Shown: positions 38,078 through 46,512 of the stretch, piece by piece
How the letters are laid out: the number at the start of each line of letters is the position of its first letter
Position numbering within the stretch: position 1 is the stretch's first letter
Origin: Luteibacter flocculans
GTDB taxonomy: Bacteria > Pseudomonadota > Gammaproteobacteria > Xanthomonadales > Rhodanobacteraceae
Direction of reading: 5' to 3'
Assembly: GCF_023612255.1 (NCBI RefSeq)
Contig: NZ_CP063231.1
Span: forward strand, 2,958,001-3,022,000
Length of the DNA: 64,000 nt
The notes under the pieces: model-generated
What the model saw: the letters and a program-made list of their open reading frames with translations, nothing else
What the model was told of the DNA's origin: nothing
Databases searched by the model: none
Program-made: the position numbers and the translations under genes

Positions 38078-38970
38078 CACCAGTTCCCCGACGCGCCGCC
38101 GCCACCGAAGCTGCCGCCGCCTCCGCTGAAGCCGCCACCGCCGCCTCCGCCGAAACCACCGCCGCCACCGAAGCCGCCGCCACCCCAGCCACCGAAACCA
38201 CCCCAGCCACCACCGCCGATCGAGCGGCCGGCACCGAGGGGAATGGCCATGACGAGCGCACCGGCAACCAGACCGATCACGCCGCCGAAGAGCGAGCCCA
38301 TGAGCAGCCAGCCCAGGCCTCCGGCAACGGCGCCACCGAGCGGCATGCGCAATCCCAGCGGCGCGCGGCCGAGGATGCCGCGCAAGAAGATGAAACCGAA
38401 GATCAACGGCAGCAGCAGGCTGCCGCCACCGCCACGGCGACGCTCGTGACTCTCGTCCGGTGTGACCGGCGCAGGCAAGGCCTCGCCCTGCACGATCTGG
38501 GTGATGGCATTCAACGCCTCGTCGATGCCGCCGTAATAATCGTTGGCACGCAGCTTGGGCGCCATGTACTCGCGAATGATCCGCGACGCGATAGCGTCGG
38601 GCAGCGCGCCCTCCAGGCCATAGCCGACCTCGATACGCACACGGCGATCATTTTTTGCCAGCAGCACGAGGACGCCGTCGTCCGGCCCTTCCCTGCCCAC
38701 CTTGTTCGCTTCGGCCACCTTCAGCGAATAGCTTTCCAGGTCGTCGGGCTGGGTAGTCGGCACCATCAGCACCACGACCTGCGAGCCCTTCGCCTTTTCG
38801 AGCGCGACGAGGCGCGCATCGAGCTGGGCGACCTGCTCGGTCGTCAACGTACCGGTCAGGTCGGTGACGTGCCGGGTGAGCTTGGGCACCGCCGCCTCGT
38901 CTGCCCGGCTCGCCAGGGGCGAGACCAGGAGGACGACGGCGAACAGCAGCGCTGCCGCAAGACGACCCAT
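38077..38970 (-). CDS. TPM domain protein with Gly-rich tail (YgcG-like)
   Basis: The 297-residue product has a signal peptide (1-23, ending ASRADE), a TPM domain (about 30-155, with DLTGTLTTEQVAQLDARL and VRIEVGYGLEGALPD), one or two membrane segments (about 185-245) and a very glycine-rich C-terminus with repeated GGGGFGG units (about 255-297). This layout is the family norm. The glycine tail is probably unstructured and cytoplasmic or periplasmic depending on topology. It overlaps lemA and the next TPM gene by one base each (TGATG), so the three are coupled. Gene function remains unknown; LemA partnership suggests an envelope stress or maintenance role. Confidence 0.85.
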   Translation of the reverse strand: MGRLAAALLFAVVLLVSPLASRADEAAVPKLTRHVTDLTGTLTTEQVAQLDARLVALEKAKGSQVVVLMVPTTQPDDLESYSLKVAEANKVGREGPDDGVLVLLAKNDRRVRIEVGYGLEGALPDAIASRIIREYMAPKLRANDYYGGIDEALNAITQIVQGEALPAPVTPDESHERRRGGGGSLLLPLIFGFIFLRGILGRAPLGLRMPLGGAVAGGLGWLLMGSLFGGVIGLVAGALVMAIPLGAGRSIGGGGWGGFGGWGGGGFGGGGGFGGGGGGGFSGGGGSFGGGGASGNW

Positions 38971-39593
38971 CAGCGGCCGGCCGTGGAAGCCGGGGCTGGC
39001 GTGGAGCCGAAGTCGACGGTCGGGGCGGTGGAAATCGCCTTCTCGTTTTCCACGCTGAAGTTCGGCTTCACCTTATATCCCATGACCTTCGCGGTCAGGT
39101 TGTTCGGGAACGAGCGGATCAGGGTGTTGTAGCTCTGCACGGCCGCCACGTAGCGATTACGCGCCACGGTGATGCGGTTCTCCGTACCTTCGAGCTGCGC
39201 CTGCAGGTCGCGGAAGGAGCCGTCGGCCTTGAGCTGCGGATAGTTCTCGCTGACCACCATCAGGCGGGACAGCGCGCTGCTGAGCTGGCCCTGCGCGGCC
39301 TGGAACTTCGCCAGGGCGTCGGGATCGTTGAGCAGCTCGGGCGTGATCTGGGTCTGGCCGACCTTGGCACGCGCGTTGGTCACCTCGGTCAAGACGCGCT
39401 CTTCGTGCTGCGCGTAGCCCTTCACGGTGTTGACCAGGTTGGGCACCAGGTCGGCGCGGCGCTGGTACTGGTTGAGTACTTCGGACCAGGCGGCCTTGAC
39501 CGCTTCGTCCTCGCGCTGGATGGCGTTGTAGCCACAGCCGGACAGGAATCCGGCAAGAAGGACGAGAGCGAAGGTGCGTAGGAGTGTCTTCAT
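38970..39593 (-). CDS. LemA family protein
   Basis: Membrane-anchored coiled-helix protein. The 207-residue product starts with a lipoprotein-like signal (residues 1-20, LAGFLSGC with cysteine at 20) and continues with the LemA core AVKAAWSEVLNQYQRRADLVPNLVNTVKGYA (about 32-62) and the RNRYVAAVQSYNTLIRSFP motif near 165-183. The lipobox suggests attachment to the membrane by lipid, while other LemA proteins use a transmembrane helix. It is the first gene of the operon with the two TPM proteins. Confidence 0.9.
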   Translation of the reverse strand: MKTLLRTFALVLLAGFLSGCGYNAIQREDEAVKAAWSEVLNQYQRRADLVPNLVNTVKGYAQHEERVLTEVTNARAKVGQTQITPELLNDPDALAKFQAAQGQLSSALSRLMVVSENYPQLKADGSFRDLQAQLEGTENRITVARNRYVAAVQSYNTLIRSFPNNLTAKVMGYKVKPNFSVENEKAISTAPTVDFGSTPAPASTAGR

Positions 39594-39661
39594 GGCGGCA
39601 ATTCCTTGAGGTATGCCGCAACAACTTACCCTAAAACCGGCGGCTCGCCACCGGGCGCCCC

Positions 39662-40036
39662 TCAGCTCAGAAAGCGCGGGACAAGAATCAGCGCCCAGCT
39701 CACCATAACCATCACCAGCAGCAGGAATACCGCCGCCGAGCCCATGTCCTTGGCGCGGCCCGCCAATTCGTGGAATTCGGGACTGACCTTGTCCACCACG
39801 GCCTCGATGGCCGAGTTGAGCAACTCGGCGGAGAGCACCAGCATCGGGAAAGTGATGAGGACGATCTTCTCGATCGGTCCGTGGCCCACCCAGAGCCCGA
39901 GGGGCACGACGACAAGGGCGAGAAAGACCTCAAGTCGGAACGATGCCTCGTGCCGAAAACAGGCGCTCAGACCCTTCATGGACCATTGGAAGGCCGCGTA
40001 GATCTGCCGGGGCCCGCGCCGTACCTTCGATGCCAT
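39662..40036 (-). CDS. dgkA: Diacylglycerol kinase
   Basis: Small inner-membrane enzyme that phosphorylates diacylglycerol to phosphatidate, recycling lipid from osmoregulated glucan or LPS modification. The 124-residue protein has three membrane segments and the signature SAELLNSAIEAVVD near residues 68-81, matching the ExLNTAIExxVD motif. Length matches the family. It stands alone on the minus strand between lemA and the divergent POT transporter. Confidence 0.93.
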   Translation of the reverse strand: MASKVRRGPRQIYAAFQWSMKGLSACFRHEASFRLEVFLALVVVPLGLWVGHGPIEKIVLITFPMLVLSAELLNSAIEAVVDKVSPEFHELAGRAKDMGSAAVFLLLVMVMVSWALILVPRFLS

Positions 40037-40338
40037 GGGCAGTCAGGCCGCCAAGGCCAGGGCCGAGCCGAAGGCTGCGGCGGAAGAAACGGACATGGGC
40101 TGCGGCATGAGGGCGGCTATGGGCTGGAAACGGCCTGATATCATGCCACAGCCGGCCTTGCATCCGGCTTAGGCCACCGGTGACCGTGGCGAATCGCCGC
40201 GCCCCTATGGCGCCGCAGCATAATCGAGCCGAGCATTTGTATTACGCTTGAACGGTTGTGACTCCGTTCAGCGTCACGGCGACGGGAGCGCGGTTTTTTA
40301 CGACCCTAGCTCACTGTTCCAATCCGTCCGGAAAATAC
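40037..40338. other. Gene-free divergent region dgkA / POT transporter
   Basis: About 300 bases without a supportable gene. It contains a CATAAT -10-like hexamer at 40219-40224 without a matching -35, and an imperfect hairpin at 40246-40272 (TGAACGG/CCGTTCA stem) in the leader of the transporter gene. No repeat matches to elsewhere in the window were seen. Confidence 0.5.
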
Positions 40339-41874
40339 ATGGCAATCCAGAACCCGCCCGTTTCACAGACCAAGTCCTTCAGCACCGTCTTCCTCATCGA
40401 AATGTGGGAGCGCTTCGGCTTCTACGGCATGCAGGTGTTGATGGTCACCTACATGGTGAAGAAGCTCGGCTTTGCCGACGTCGACGCCAACCTTGTCTGG
40501 GGCGCGGCTTCCGCGCTGATCTACGCCACCCCCGCCATCGGCGGCTGGATCGGCGACAAGTTCCTCGGCTCGCGCCGCACCATGCTCAGCGGTGCCGTGA
40601 TCCTGATGATCGGCTACGCCCTGCTCTGGATCCCGACCAACAGCACGTACGCGCTGTACCTCGCACTCGGCGTGATCATTCTGGGCAACGGCCTGTTCAA
40701 GCCCAATGCCGGCAACCTGGTCCGCAAGATCTACGAAGGCGACGACGTCAAGATCGACAGCGCCTTCACCATCTACTACATGGCGGTGAACGTCGGCTCG
40801 ACGATCTCGATGCTGCTGACGCCCTGGATTCGCGACTACGTCGGCGAGCACTACGGCGACGCGCTGGGCTGGCATACGGCCTTCGGCGTCTGCTCCATCG
40901 GCCTCATCCTCGGCCTCATCAATTACTACTTCATGCGCCGCACCCTGGCGCACATCGGCTCGGAACCCGACAACCATCCGCCGAAGGCGAAGAACATCCT
41001 CGGCGTGGTCGTCGGCAGTCTCGCCATCATCGCCGCCTCCGCTTACATCCTGCAGAACCAGAGCGTGGCCGAACTCTGCGTCTACGCCGCGGGCGTGGTG
41101 ATCCTCGGCATTTTCGTGCACCTCATCCGCTCCAGCGAACCGGGCGAGCGCGCCGGCTTGGTCGCGGCGCTGGTGCTCACGATCCAGACGATCTTCTTCT
41201 TCATCTTCTATCAGCAGATGTCGACGTCGCTGAATCTGTTCGCGCAGCGCAACGTGGATCTGTCGTTCGGCATCTTCGGCTACGAGATCTTCCGCTGGAT
41301 TCCCGAGCAGTTCCAGTCGCTCAACGCGATCTGGATCGTGATCCTCTCGCCGATTCTGGTGGGCATCTACAACTCCCTCGGTAAGCACGGCAAGGATTTC
41401 CCGGTCGCCGCCAAGTTCGCGCTCGGTTTCGCCGCGGTCGCCGTCGGCTTCTTCATGTACGGCCTGGGCGCCACCACCGCGGTGAACGGCGCGATTTCGT
41501 CCTGGTACATGGTCTGGGGCTACGGCTTCTACTCGCTGGGCGAAGTGCTGGTCAGCGGCCTTGGCCTCGCCATGATTGCCCGCTACGTGCCGGCGCGCAT
41601 GGGTGGCTTCATGATGGGTGCCTACTACGTCGCTTCGGGCGTGTCGCAGTACATGGGCAGCGTGGTGGCGAACTATGCCGCCATTCCCAAGGACATCACC
41701 GATCCGCTGCAATCGCTGGCGATCTACACCAGCCTGTTCAACAAGCTGGGCTTCGTGGGCATCGGTTGCACGGCCATCGCGATCGCTATGCTGCCGTTGA
41801 TGAAGAAGCTTTCGTTGAACCACGCGCTGGCCAACGTGCCGCCGGTTCCCCCGGTACACAACGAAGACCTGTAA
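40339..41874 (+). CDS. POT family proton-coupled di-/tripeptide transporter
   Basis: Inner-membrane importer of short peptides driven by the proton gradient. The 511-residue protein is hydrophobic with about 14 membrane segments and shows the PTR2 signature EMWERFGFYG near residues 21-30 and the second family element FTIYYMAVNVGSTIS near 142-156. ATG 40339 follows GGAAA. The peptide uptake role fits the S9 peptidase and TonB receptors to its left, though they are not in one operon. Confidence 0.93.
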   Translation: MAIQNPPVSQTKSFSTVFLIEMWERFGFYGMQVLMVTYMVKKLGFADVDANLVWGAASALIYATPAIGGWIGDKFLGSRRTMLSGAVILMIGYALLWIPTNSTYALYLALGVIILGNGLFKPNAGNLVRKIYEGDDVKIDSAFTIYYMAVNVGSTISMLLTPWIRDYVGEHYGDALGWHTAFGVCSIGLILGLINYYFMRRTLAHIGSEPDNHPPKAKNILGVVVGSLAIIAASAYILQNQSVAELCVYAAGVVILGIFVHLIRSSEPGERAGLVAALVLTIQTIFFFIFYQQMSTSLNLFAQRNVDLSFGIFGYEIFRWIPEQFQSLNAIWIVILSPILVGIYNSLGKHGKDFPVAAKFALGFAAVAVGFFMYGLGATTAVNGAISSWYMVWGYGFYSLGEVLVSGLGLAMIARYVPARMGGFMMGAYYVASGVSQYMGSVVANYAAIPKDITDPLQSLAIYTSLFNKLGFVGIGCTAIAIAMLPLMKKLSLNHALANVPPVPPVHNEDL

Positions 41875-41882
41875 TGCGGCGA

Positions 41883-41910
41883 GGGCCGCTCCCGACGGAG
41901 CGGCCCTTCG
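41883..41910 (+). terminator. Hairpin behind the POT transporter gene
   Basis: A ten-base-pair stem GGGCCGCTCC/GGAGCGGCCC (41883-41892 with 41897-41906) closes on CGAC and is followed only by TTCGT. It may be a weak terminator before the GTG start of the RegB-like kinase at 41927. Confidence 0.6.
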
Positions 41911-41926
41911 TCATGAGAAACCTGCC

Positions 41927-43207
41927 GTGAGCGATTCTTTGCATAACCCCTCCGCACGCTCCGGCCCCTTCGCACTGGCCCGCACGCTCGCCTGGCTGAG
42001 GCTCTGCGCCATCGCCGGCCAGAGCGTGGCCATCCTTTCCTGCGTCACGCTGCTCAAGCTGGACGTACCGCTGCTTCCGCTGATGATCGGCGTCTGCGTG
42101 TTGGCTGTGTTCGCTGCAGCGGCGTCTTTCCGCCTCGGCATGCCGTGGAAGGTCAGCGAGGGCGAAGCGATCGTGCACATCGCCGCCGACACGCTGGTGC
42201 TCGGCTATCTGCTCTATTTCACGGGCGGCGCAGCCAATCCGTTCGTAACGCTGCTGCTGGTACCGATCGCACTGTCGGCGGCGGCGCTGTCCATCCCGGG
42301 CGTGTCGCTGGTCGCAATCCTTACCGGCGTGGCCTACGTCCTGCTGGTGCCCTATCACCTGCCCTTGCCGACGCTCGGCGACAAGAGTCGCGACTTCGAT
42401 CTCTACGTGGCCGGCATGGGCGTCAACTTCGTCATCATGGCGATCCTCCTCGGCGTGTTCATCAGCAATCTCGCCAAGGCGATTCGCGTACAGCACAGCG
42501 AGGTGCAGCGCGTACGCGAGCGCGCACTGCGCGACGAAGGCATTCTCGCCATCGCCACCCAGGCGGCCGGAGCAGCGCACGAGCTGAATACCCCTCTGTC
42601 GACAATGCGTACGTTGCTGCCGGAGATCCGGCGCGAGCATGCGAGCGACAATGCGCTCGGTGAAGATCTCGACCTGCTCGACGGTCAGGTCGAGCGCTGC
42701 CGCACGATTCTTCGCGAGATGGTGGCATTCGGTCAGGCGCAGCTGTCGCAGGTGCCCGAACGGATCACGCTGGACCAGTTCATTCACAGCTGCATGGAGC
42801 GGTTCCAGCTGCTGCGTCCCGAGGCCGACGTCACCCTCGCGATCGAACCCGGCGCGGGTCGCATTGCCTTGCGCTCGCCACCGGGTCTGCGTCACGCGCT
42901 GATCAACCTGCTGAACAACGCCGCCGACGCCTCGGCGCTGAATGACAGTGCGGCGGTGTCCCTGCACGTGGGCATCGTCGGGCCGTGGCTGGAACTCGTC
43001 GTCACCGACGAAGGTCCCGGCTTCGACGAGTTCGACGAACTCGGCACGCTCGGCCTGTCGCAGAAGGCGACGGGCCTGGGCATCGGTCTTGCGCTCGCCG
43101 AAGCCACCGCCGAACGACTCGACGGCGAACTCGCCGCCAGCAACACCGGCCATGGCGCGCAGATGCGCCTGCGTCTACCTCTTACGGTCATTGGAGACCA
43201 CGCATGA
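41927..43207 (+). CDS. RegB/PrrB-like redox-sensing histidine kinase
   Basis: Inner-membrane kinase with about six membrane segments (residues 20-185). Two features of RegB-type redox sensors are present: the quinone-binding motif GGAANPF at 100-106 and a cysteine after the H box (C258 in VERCRTIL). The phosphoacceptor is H218 in AAHELNTPL. The HATPase domain has NLLNNAAD, DEGPGFDE and GLGIGLALA. RegB-type kinases sense the quinone pool and control respiration, nitrogen or carbon fixation genes; RoxS in pseudomonads is related. GTG 41927 is the start. It overlaps the regulator gene by four bases. Confidence 0.92.
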   Translation: MSDSLHNPSARSGPFALARTLAWLRLCAIAGQSVAILSCVTLLKLDVPLLPLMIGVCVLAVFAAAASFRLGMPWKVSEGEAIVHIAADTLVLGYLLYFTGGAANPFVTLLLVPIALSAAALSIPGVSLVAILTGVAYVLLVPYHLPLPTLGDKSRDFDLYVAGMGVNFVIMAILLGVFISNLAKAIRVQHSEVQRVRERALRDEGILAIATQAAGAAHELNTPLSTMRTLLPEIRREHASDNALGEDLDLLDGQVERCRTILREMVAFGQAQLSQVPERITLDQFIHSCMERFQLLRPEADVTLAIEPGAGRIALRSPPGLRHALINLLNNAADASALNDSAAVSLHVGIVGPWLELVVTDEGPGFDEFDELGTLGLSQKATGLGIGLALAEATAERLDGELAASNTGHGAQMRLRLPLTVIGDHA

Positions 43208-43782
43208 ACGAGCTCGCCCCGCCCTCAGGCCGCCCGCTGCTGATCGTCGACGACGATGCCACCTTCGCCCGTGTACTGGCCCGCGCGCTCACCTCTCGCG
43301 GCTTCGAGGTCATCAGCAGCGACAACGCAGACGATGCCCGCGCCCTGGCACGCCGCCATCAACCGCGCTATTGCGTACTCGATCTGAAGCTGGGCGACGA
43401 GAACGGCTTGCGGCTCATCCCCGATCTGCAGGCGCTGGTGCCGGACATGCGCGTGCTGTTGCTCACGGGTTATGCCTCCATCGCGACCGCCGTGGAAGCG
43501 ATCAAGCGCGGCGCGCACGACTACCTCGCCAAGCCGGTGGATGCGGATGCGGTGGTGCGTGCGCTGCTCGATGGCGACGGCTCCGCCGAGCCCGACGATC
43601 TGGTCGATGCACCGGACGCGCCACTGCCCCTGCGCCGGCTCGAATGGGAGCACATCCAGCGCGTGCTCACCGAATGCGAAGGCAATATCTCGGAAACGGC
43701 ACGCCGCCTTGGCATGCATCGCCGTACGCTGCAGCGCAAGCTCAGCAAGCACCCCGTTCGCGAACGTCCTGCCGACCAGTGA
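43204..43782 (+). CDS. RegA/PrrA-like response regulator
   Basis: Partner of the RegB-like kinase. The 192-residue protein has a receiver domain with D60 in CVLDLKLGDENG and the switch lysine in DYLAKPVD, a proline/alanine-rich linker with PLPLRRLEWEHIQ, and a short Fis-type helix-turn-helix (NISETARRLGMHRRTLQRKLSKHPV) that is nearly invariant in the RegA/ActR group. Start and kinase stop codon overlap as ATGA at 43204-43207. The operon continues with the sialidase-like gene two bases after the stop codon, so it may control or be controlled with it. Confidence 0.93.
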   Translation: MNELAPPSGRPLLIVDDDATFARVLARALTSRGFEVISSDNADDARALARRHQPRYCVLDLKLGDENGLRLIPDLQALVPDMRVLLLTGYASIATAVEAIKRGAHDYLAKPVDADAVVRALLDGDGSAEPDDLVDAPDAPLPLRRLEWEHIQRVLTECEGNISETARRLGMHRRTLQRKLSKHPVRERPADQ

Positions 43783-43784
43783 TC

Positions 43785-44957
43785 ATGCGCCGACTCATCG
43801 CCCTCGCTTTGCTCCTTGTTTGCGCCGCTGCGGGCGCCCACGACATGGCCGGCATGGCGATGGGCCACGAAACGCCGCTCGGCTTCGACGCGACGCTCGA
43901 TGCGCAAGGGCACCTCTGGGTCGTCGACACAATGGGCGAGCACGTGCGCGTGCGCCGGTCCGACGACATGGGGCGCAGCTTTCCGCTGTCCACCATCGTC
44001 AATCCCACGGGCGAGCCGCTCTACGCGGAAGGCGAGAATCGCCCCAAGATCGCGCTCGGACCGAAAGACGAGCTCTACGTCACCTGGTCGCAGCCGCGCA
44101 AGCTGCCGTGGACCGGCTTCGTGCGCTTCTCCCGATCGCTCGACGGCGGCGAACATTTCGATGCTCCGAAGACCGTGCATACGGACCGTGCCGAGATCAC
44201 CCATCGCTTCGACGCGCTTGCGGTCGACGGCAATGGCAACGTGATCGTGGCCTGGATCGACAAGCGCGACGTCGAAGCCGCGAAGGCCTCGGGCAAACCG
44301 TATCTCGGCGCTGCAACCTACTACAGCTGGTCCTCCGACCGCGGCGACCATTTCGTACCCGAGCGCAAGATCGTCGACCAGAGCTGCGAGTGCTGCCGGA
44401 TCGCGCTGGCGCGCGCTCCCGATGGCAGCATCGACGCCTTCTTCCGCGCGATCTACGGCGACAACATCCGCGATCACGCGTTTGCTTCCCTGCCGACGGA
44501 TGGCAGCGCACCGAACGTGCAACGCGCCACCTTCACCCAATGGCACATCGAGGGATGCCCGCATCATGGGCCCTCGCTCGCGGTCGACGGCACAGGCGTG
44601 CGGCATGCGGTGTGGTTCAGTGCAGCGGACGGCAAGGCCGTGATCTGGTACGGCCAGTTGCAGCCGGGCAAAGCACCGGCACACCTCGCCACGATCGCCG
44701 GCGCGGGTGCGTCGCATGCGGACCTGGCCGTCGATGGCAAGCAGGTTTGGATCGCCTATCACCAGATGTCCGCCAACGGTCTCGATCTGATGTTGCGCGT
44801 ATCGACCGATGGCGGCACCACCTTCTTCGAGCCTCGCGCCATCGCCCACACCGAAAGCGCATCGGGCTGGCCGAAGCTCGTCCTCTGGCAACACCGTGCG
44901 TTCGTGGCATGGAACCCGGGTGGCACCTTCCGGCTCGTTCCCACGGAGGCGTTGTGA
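43785..44957 (+). CDS. Exported sialidase-like beta-propeller protein with Met/His-rich mature N-terminus
   Basis: The 390-residue product has a signal peptide (1-18, ending AAAGA), and cleavage there would give a mature protein starting HDMAGMAMGHE. The rest is a sialidase-superfamily six-bladed propeller with several Asp-box-like strands (SDDMGRSF, SLDGGEHF, SSDRGDHF, STDGGTTFF). It carries a Cys cluster CECC (C201, C203, C204) and GCPHHG near residue 258. True sialidase residues are not evident, and family annotation as exo-alpha-sialidase rests on fold. The His/Met-rich N-terminus and Cys cluster suggest metal (copper) binding; this is inference. It overlaps the thioredoxin-like gene by one base. 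Confidence 0.75.
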   Translation: MRRLIALALLLVCAAAGAHDMAGMAMGHETPLGFDATLDAQGHLWVVDTMGEHVRVRRSDDMGRSFPLSTIVNPTGEPLYAEGENRPKIALGPKDELYVTWSQPRKLPWTGFVRFSRSLDGGEHFDAPKTVHTDRAEITHRFDALAVDGNGNVIVAWIDKRDVEAAKASGKPYLGAATYYSWSSDRGDHFVPERKIVDQSCECCRIALARAPDGSIDAFFRAIYGDNIRDHAFASLPTDGSAPNVQRATFTQWHIEGCPHHGPSLAVDGTGVRHAVWFSAADGKAVIWYGQLQPGKAPAHLATIAGAGASHADLAVDGKQVWIAYHQMSANGLDLMLRVSTDGGTTFFEPRAIAHTESASGWPKLVLWQHRAFVAWNPGGTFRLVPTEAL

Positions 44958-45442
44958 TGCGATACGGCGCCAGCGGGAAAGCACGTCGCGTCGTCTGCGC
45001 GCTGCTGCTCGCGGTGCTCGTATCGCCTACCTGGGCTGCGCCTCCGCAGCCGCTGCGACCAGCCGACGTGGCGACGCTGGTCGCCCCGCCGACGAAGGGC
45101 GCACGCGTGATCGCGCTGTGGTCGCTGGATTGTGCGTACTGCGAACAGAACCTTGCCGCCCTGCTCGCCTACCAGCGCACGCATCCCGACATGGATCTCG
45201 TTTTTGTCGCGACGGATACCATCGACCAGGCGACCGCGCTGACCGCCCGCCTGAAAGCAGCGAAACTCGACGCCGTGCCGTCGCGCGCCTATGCAGACGC
45301 CACACCGGATCGGATCAACTACCTGATCGATCCCAACTGGGGAGGCGAAACCCCGCGGACCCTCGCCATCAAGGCCGACGGCTCGCGCAAGGCCGTCAGC
45401 GGCGCTATGGATGCGGCGCGCGTGGCAAAGCTTGTGGAGTGA
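44957..45442 (+). CDS. Exported thioredoxin-like protein (TlpA type)
   Basis: The 161-residue product has a signal peptide (residues 1-27, ending PTWAA) and a thioredoxin-like domain with a CxxC centre in SLDCAYCEQN (C59 and C62). The usual cis-proline region is less clear (PRTLAIKADG), and the fold resembles the TlpA/ResA group, which reduce cysteines in periplasmic or membrane-bound metalloproteins. It is the last gene of the RegBA-sialidase operon and could keep the Cys cluster of the preceding propeller protein reduced or assist its metal loading. ATG 44957 overlaps the previous stop codon by one base. Confidence 0.82.
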   Translation: MRYGASGKARRVVCALLLAVLVSPTWAAPPQPLRPADVATLVAPPTKGARVIALWSLDCAYCEQNLAALLAYQRTHPDMDLVFVATDTIDQATALTARLKAAKLDAVPSRAYADATPDRINYLIDPNWGGETPRTLAIKADGSRKAVSGAMDAARVAKLVE

Positions 45443-45449
45443 TGCCGCC

Positions 45450-45476
45450 CCTTGGCGTGATCGCATCACGCCAAGG
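45450..45476. terminator. Bidirectional hairpin between convergent genes
   Basis: A perfect 12-base-pair stem CCTTGGCGTGAT/ATCACGCCAAGG closes on CGC, eight bases after the thioredoxin-like stop codon and 17 bases after the kinase stop codon on the other strand. No T run is seen, so efficiency is uncertain. Confidence 0.6.
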
Positions 45477-45493
45477 ACTGCGCCGGTAGCGAC

Positions 45494-46486
45494 TCAAGCC
45501 TCGATCGGCTGCGGATGCGGGAAACGTACGCTGGCGATACGGCTGGCGCCGGGGAGTGCCCGCAATTCCAGCGGCCACTGGAAGCGATCCGAGAGACGAC
45601 GTGCGATGGCGAGGTCGAAGCCGTGCCGGTCCACGGACGCATGTCGACGGCTTCCTGCCTCCGGCGTGTCCAGCGCCGGATTGATCACGCTCACGCTGCC
45701 CGGCATCACCGTAACCACGATCCTGCCCTGGTCGGTCTGCTGCAGGGCATGGCGGATCAACTGACCGCAAAGCACGGCGAACACACGCGGCGATGCATGC
45801 AGCGCGAAGCTCGCCGGCTCGTCGAATACCAGCTCCACGGGACGGCCGGCAATCAATTCACGCGCGTACTCCACTTCCTGTCGCAGGACCGCATTGACGA
45901 CGAAATCTTCTTCGGCCAGACCCTGGTCCGATTCGCGCGAGAGGATCAGGAAGGCTTCCACCAAGGCTTCCAGCTCGCGCGTGGAGCGGCGAATGCGTTC
46001 CAGCGAGCGGTGACCGAACTCCGACATCTCCGTCTCGTCGGCAAGCATGTCCGAGGACATCTTGATGACCGTGAGCGGACTGCGTAGCTCGTGGCTGGCG
46101 TCGCGGGTGAAATTGCGCTCTCGCTCGCTGTAGCCCTCGATACGCGTCACCAGCCCGCTCAGTCCGCGGATCAGCGTGGATACGTCGTTGTCCGACTGCT
46201 TGCCGCCTTCACGGCTCAGGCCATCAATGTCGGGGCGCTCCGGATCCCATGCCTCCAATAGACGCGCGAGCGCTGCCACGGGAATCCATTCCCGCGACAC
46301 GGCGAGCCAGGCGAGTCCGCCCGAACACAACATGATGGCGATCGCGGCGCCCAATGGCGCCACGTTGTTGGCGGCCATCAGCGACGCGATGATCATCACG
46401 GCTGTCTGCAATGCGAAGACCATCGCCACGCGTACACGGAATGATCCGCGCCGTCGGCGAGTCCCCTGCGGTGCCCTGCCTTCCAT
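45494..46486 (-). CDS. Sensor histidine kinase with degenerate ATPase domain
   Basis: Kinase partner of the OmpR-type regulator upstream. The 330-residue protein has two membrane segments (about 17-62) with almost no periplasmic loop, a HAMP-like linker and a HisKA domain with H132 in DASHELRSPL. The catalytic domain is eroded: the N-box asparagine is a histidine (QLIRHALQQT, H246), the DxGxG box reads VINPALDTPEAG, and the G2 box is reduced to HGFDLAIARRL. The end, RFQWPLELRALPGASRIASVRFP, still follows the family. It may be a phosphatase-only or non-ATP-binding sensor. It follows the regulator gene by 26 bases. Confidence 0.83.
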   Translation of the reverse strand: MEGRAPQGTRRRRGSFRVRVAMVFALQTAVMIIASLMAANNVAPLGAAIAIMLCSGGLAWLAVSREWIPVAALARLLEAWDPERPDIDGLSREGGKQSDNDVSTLIRGLSGLVTRIEGYSERERNFTRDASHELRSPLTVIKMSSDMLADETEMSEFGHRSLERIRRSTRELEALVEAFLILSRESDQGLAEEDFVVNAVLRQEVEYARELIAGRPVELVFDEPASFALHASPRVFAVLCGQLIRHALQQTDQGRIVVTVMPGSVSVINPALDTPEAGSRRHASVDRHGFDLAIARRLSDRFQWPLELRALPGASRIASVRFPHPQPIEA

Positions 46487-46512
46487 CGATTAGATCCGGT
46501 GCTGCTCCCGCC

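Noticed and set aside
34242-38267. Open frame of 1341 codons on the minus strand opposite the Oar-type receptor
   Set aside because: It is a high-GC shadow of a clear TonB receptor on the other strand, rich in Arg/Val/Ala with no domain, and it runs across the terminator, repeat and the true TPM gene region.
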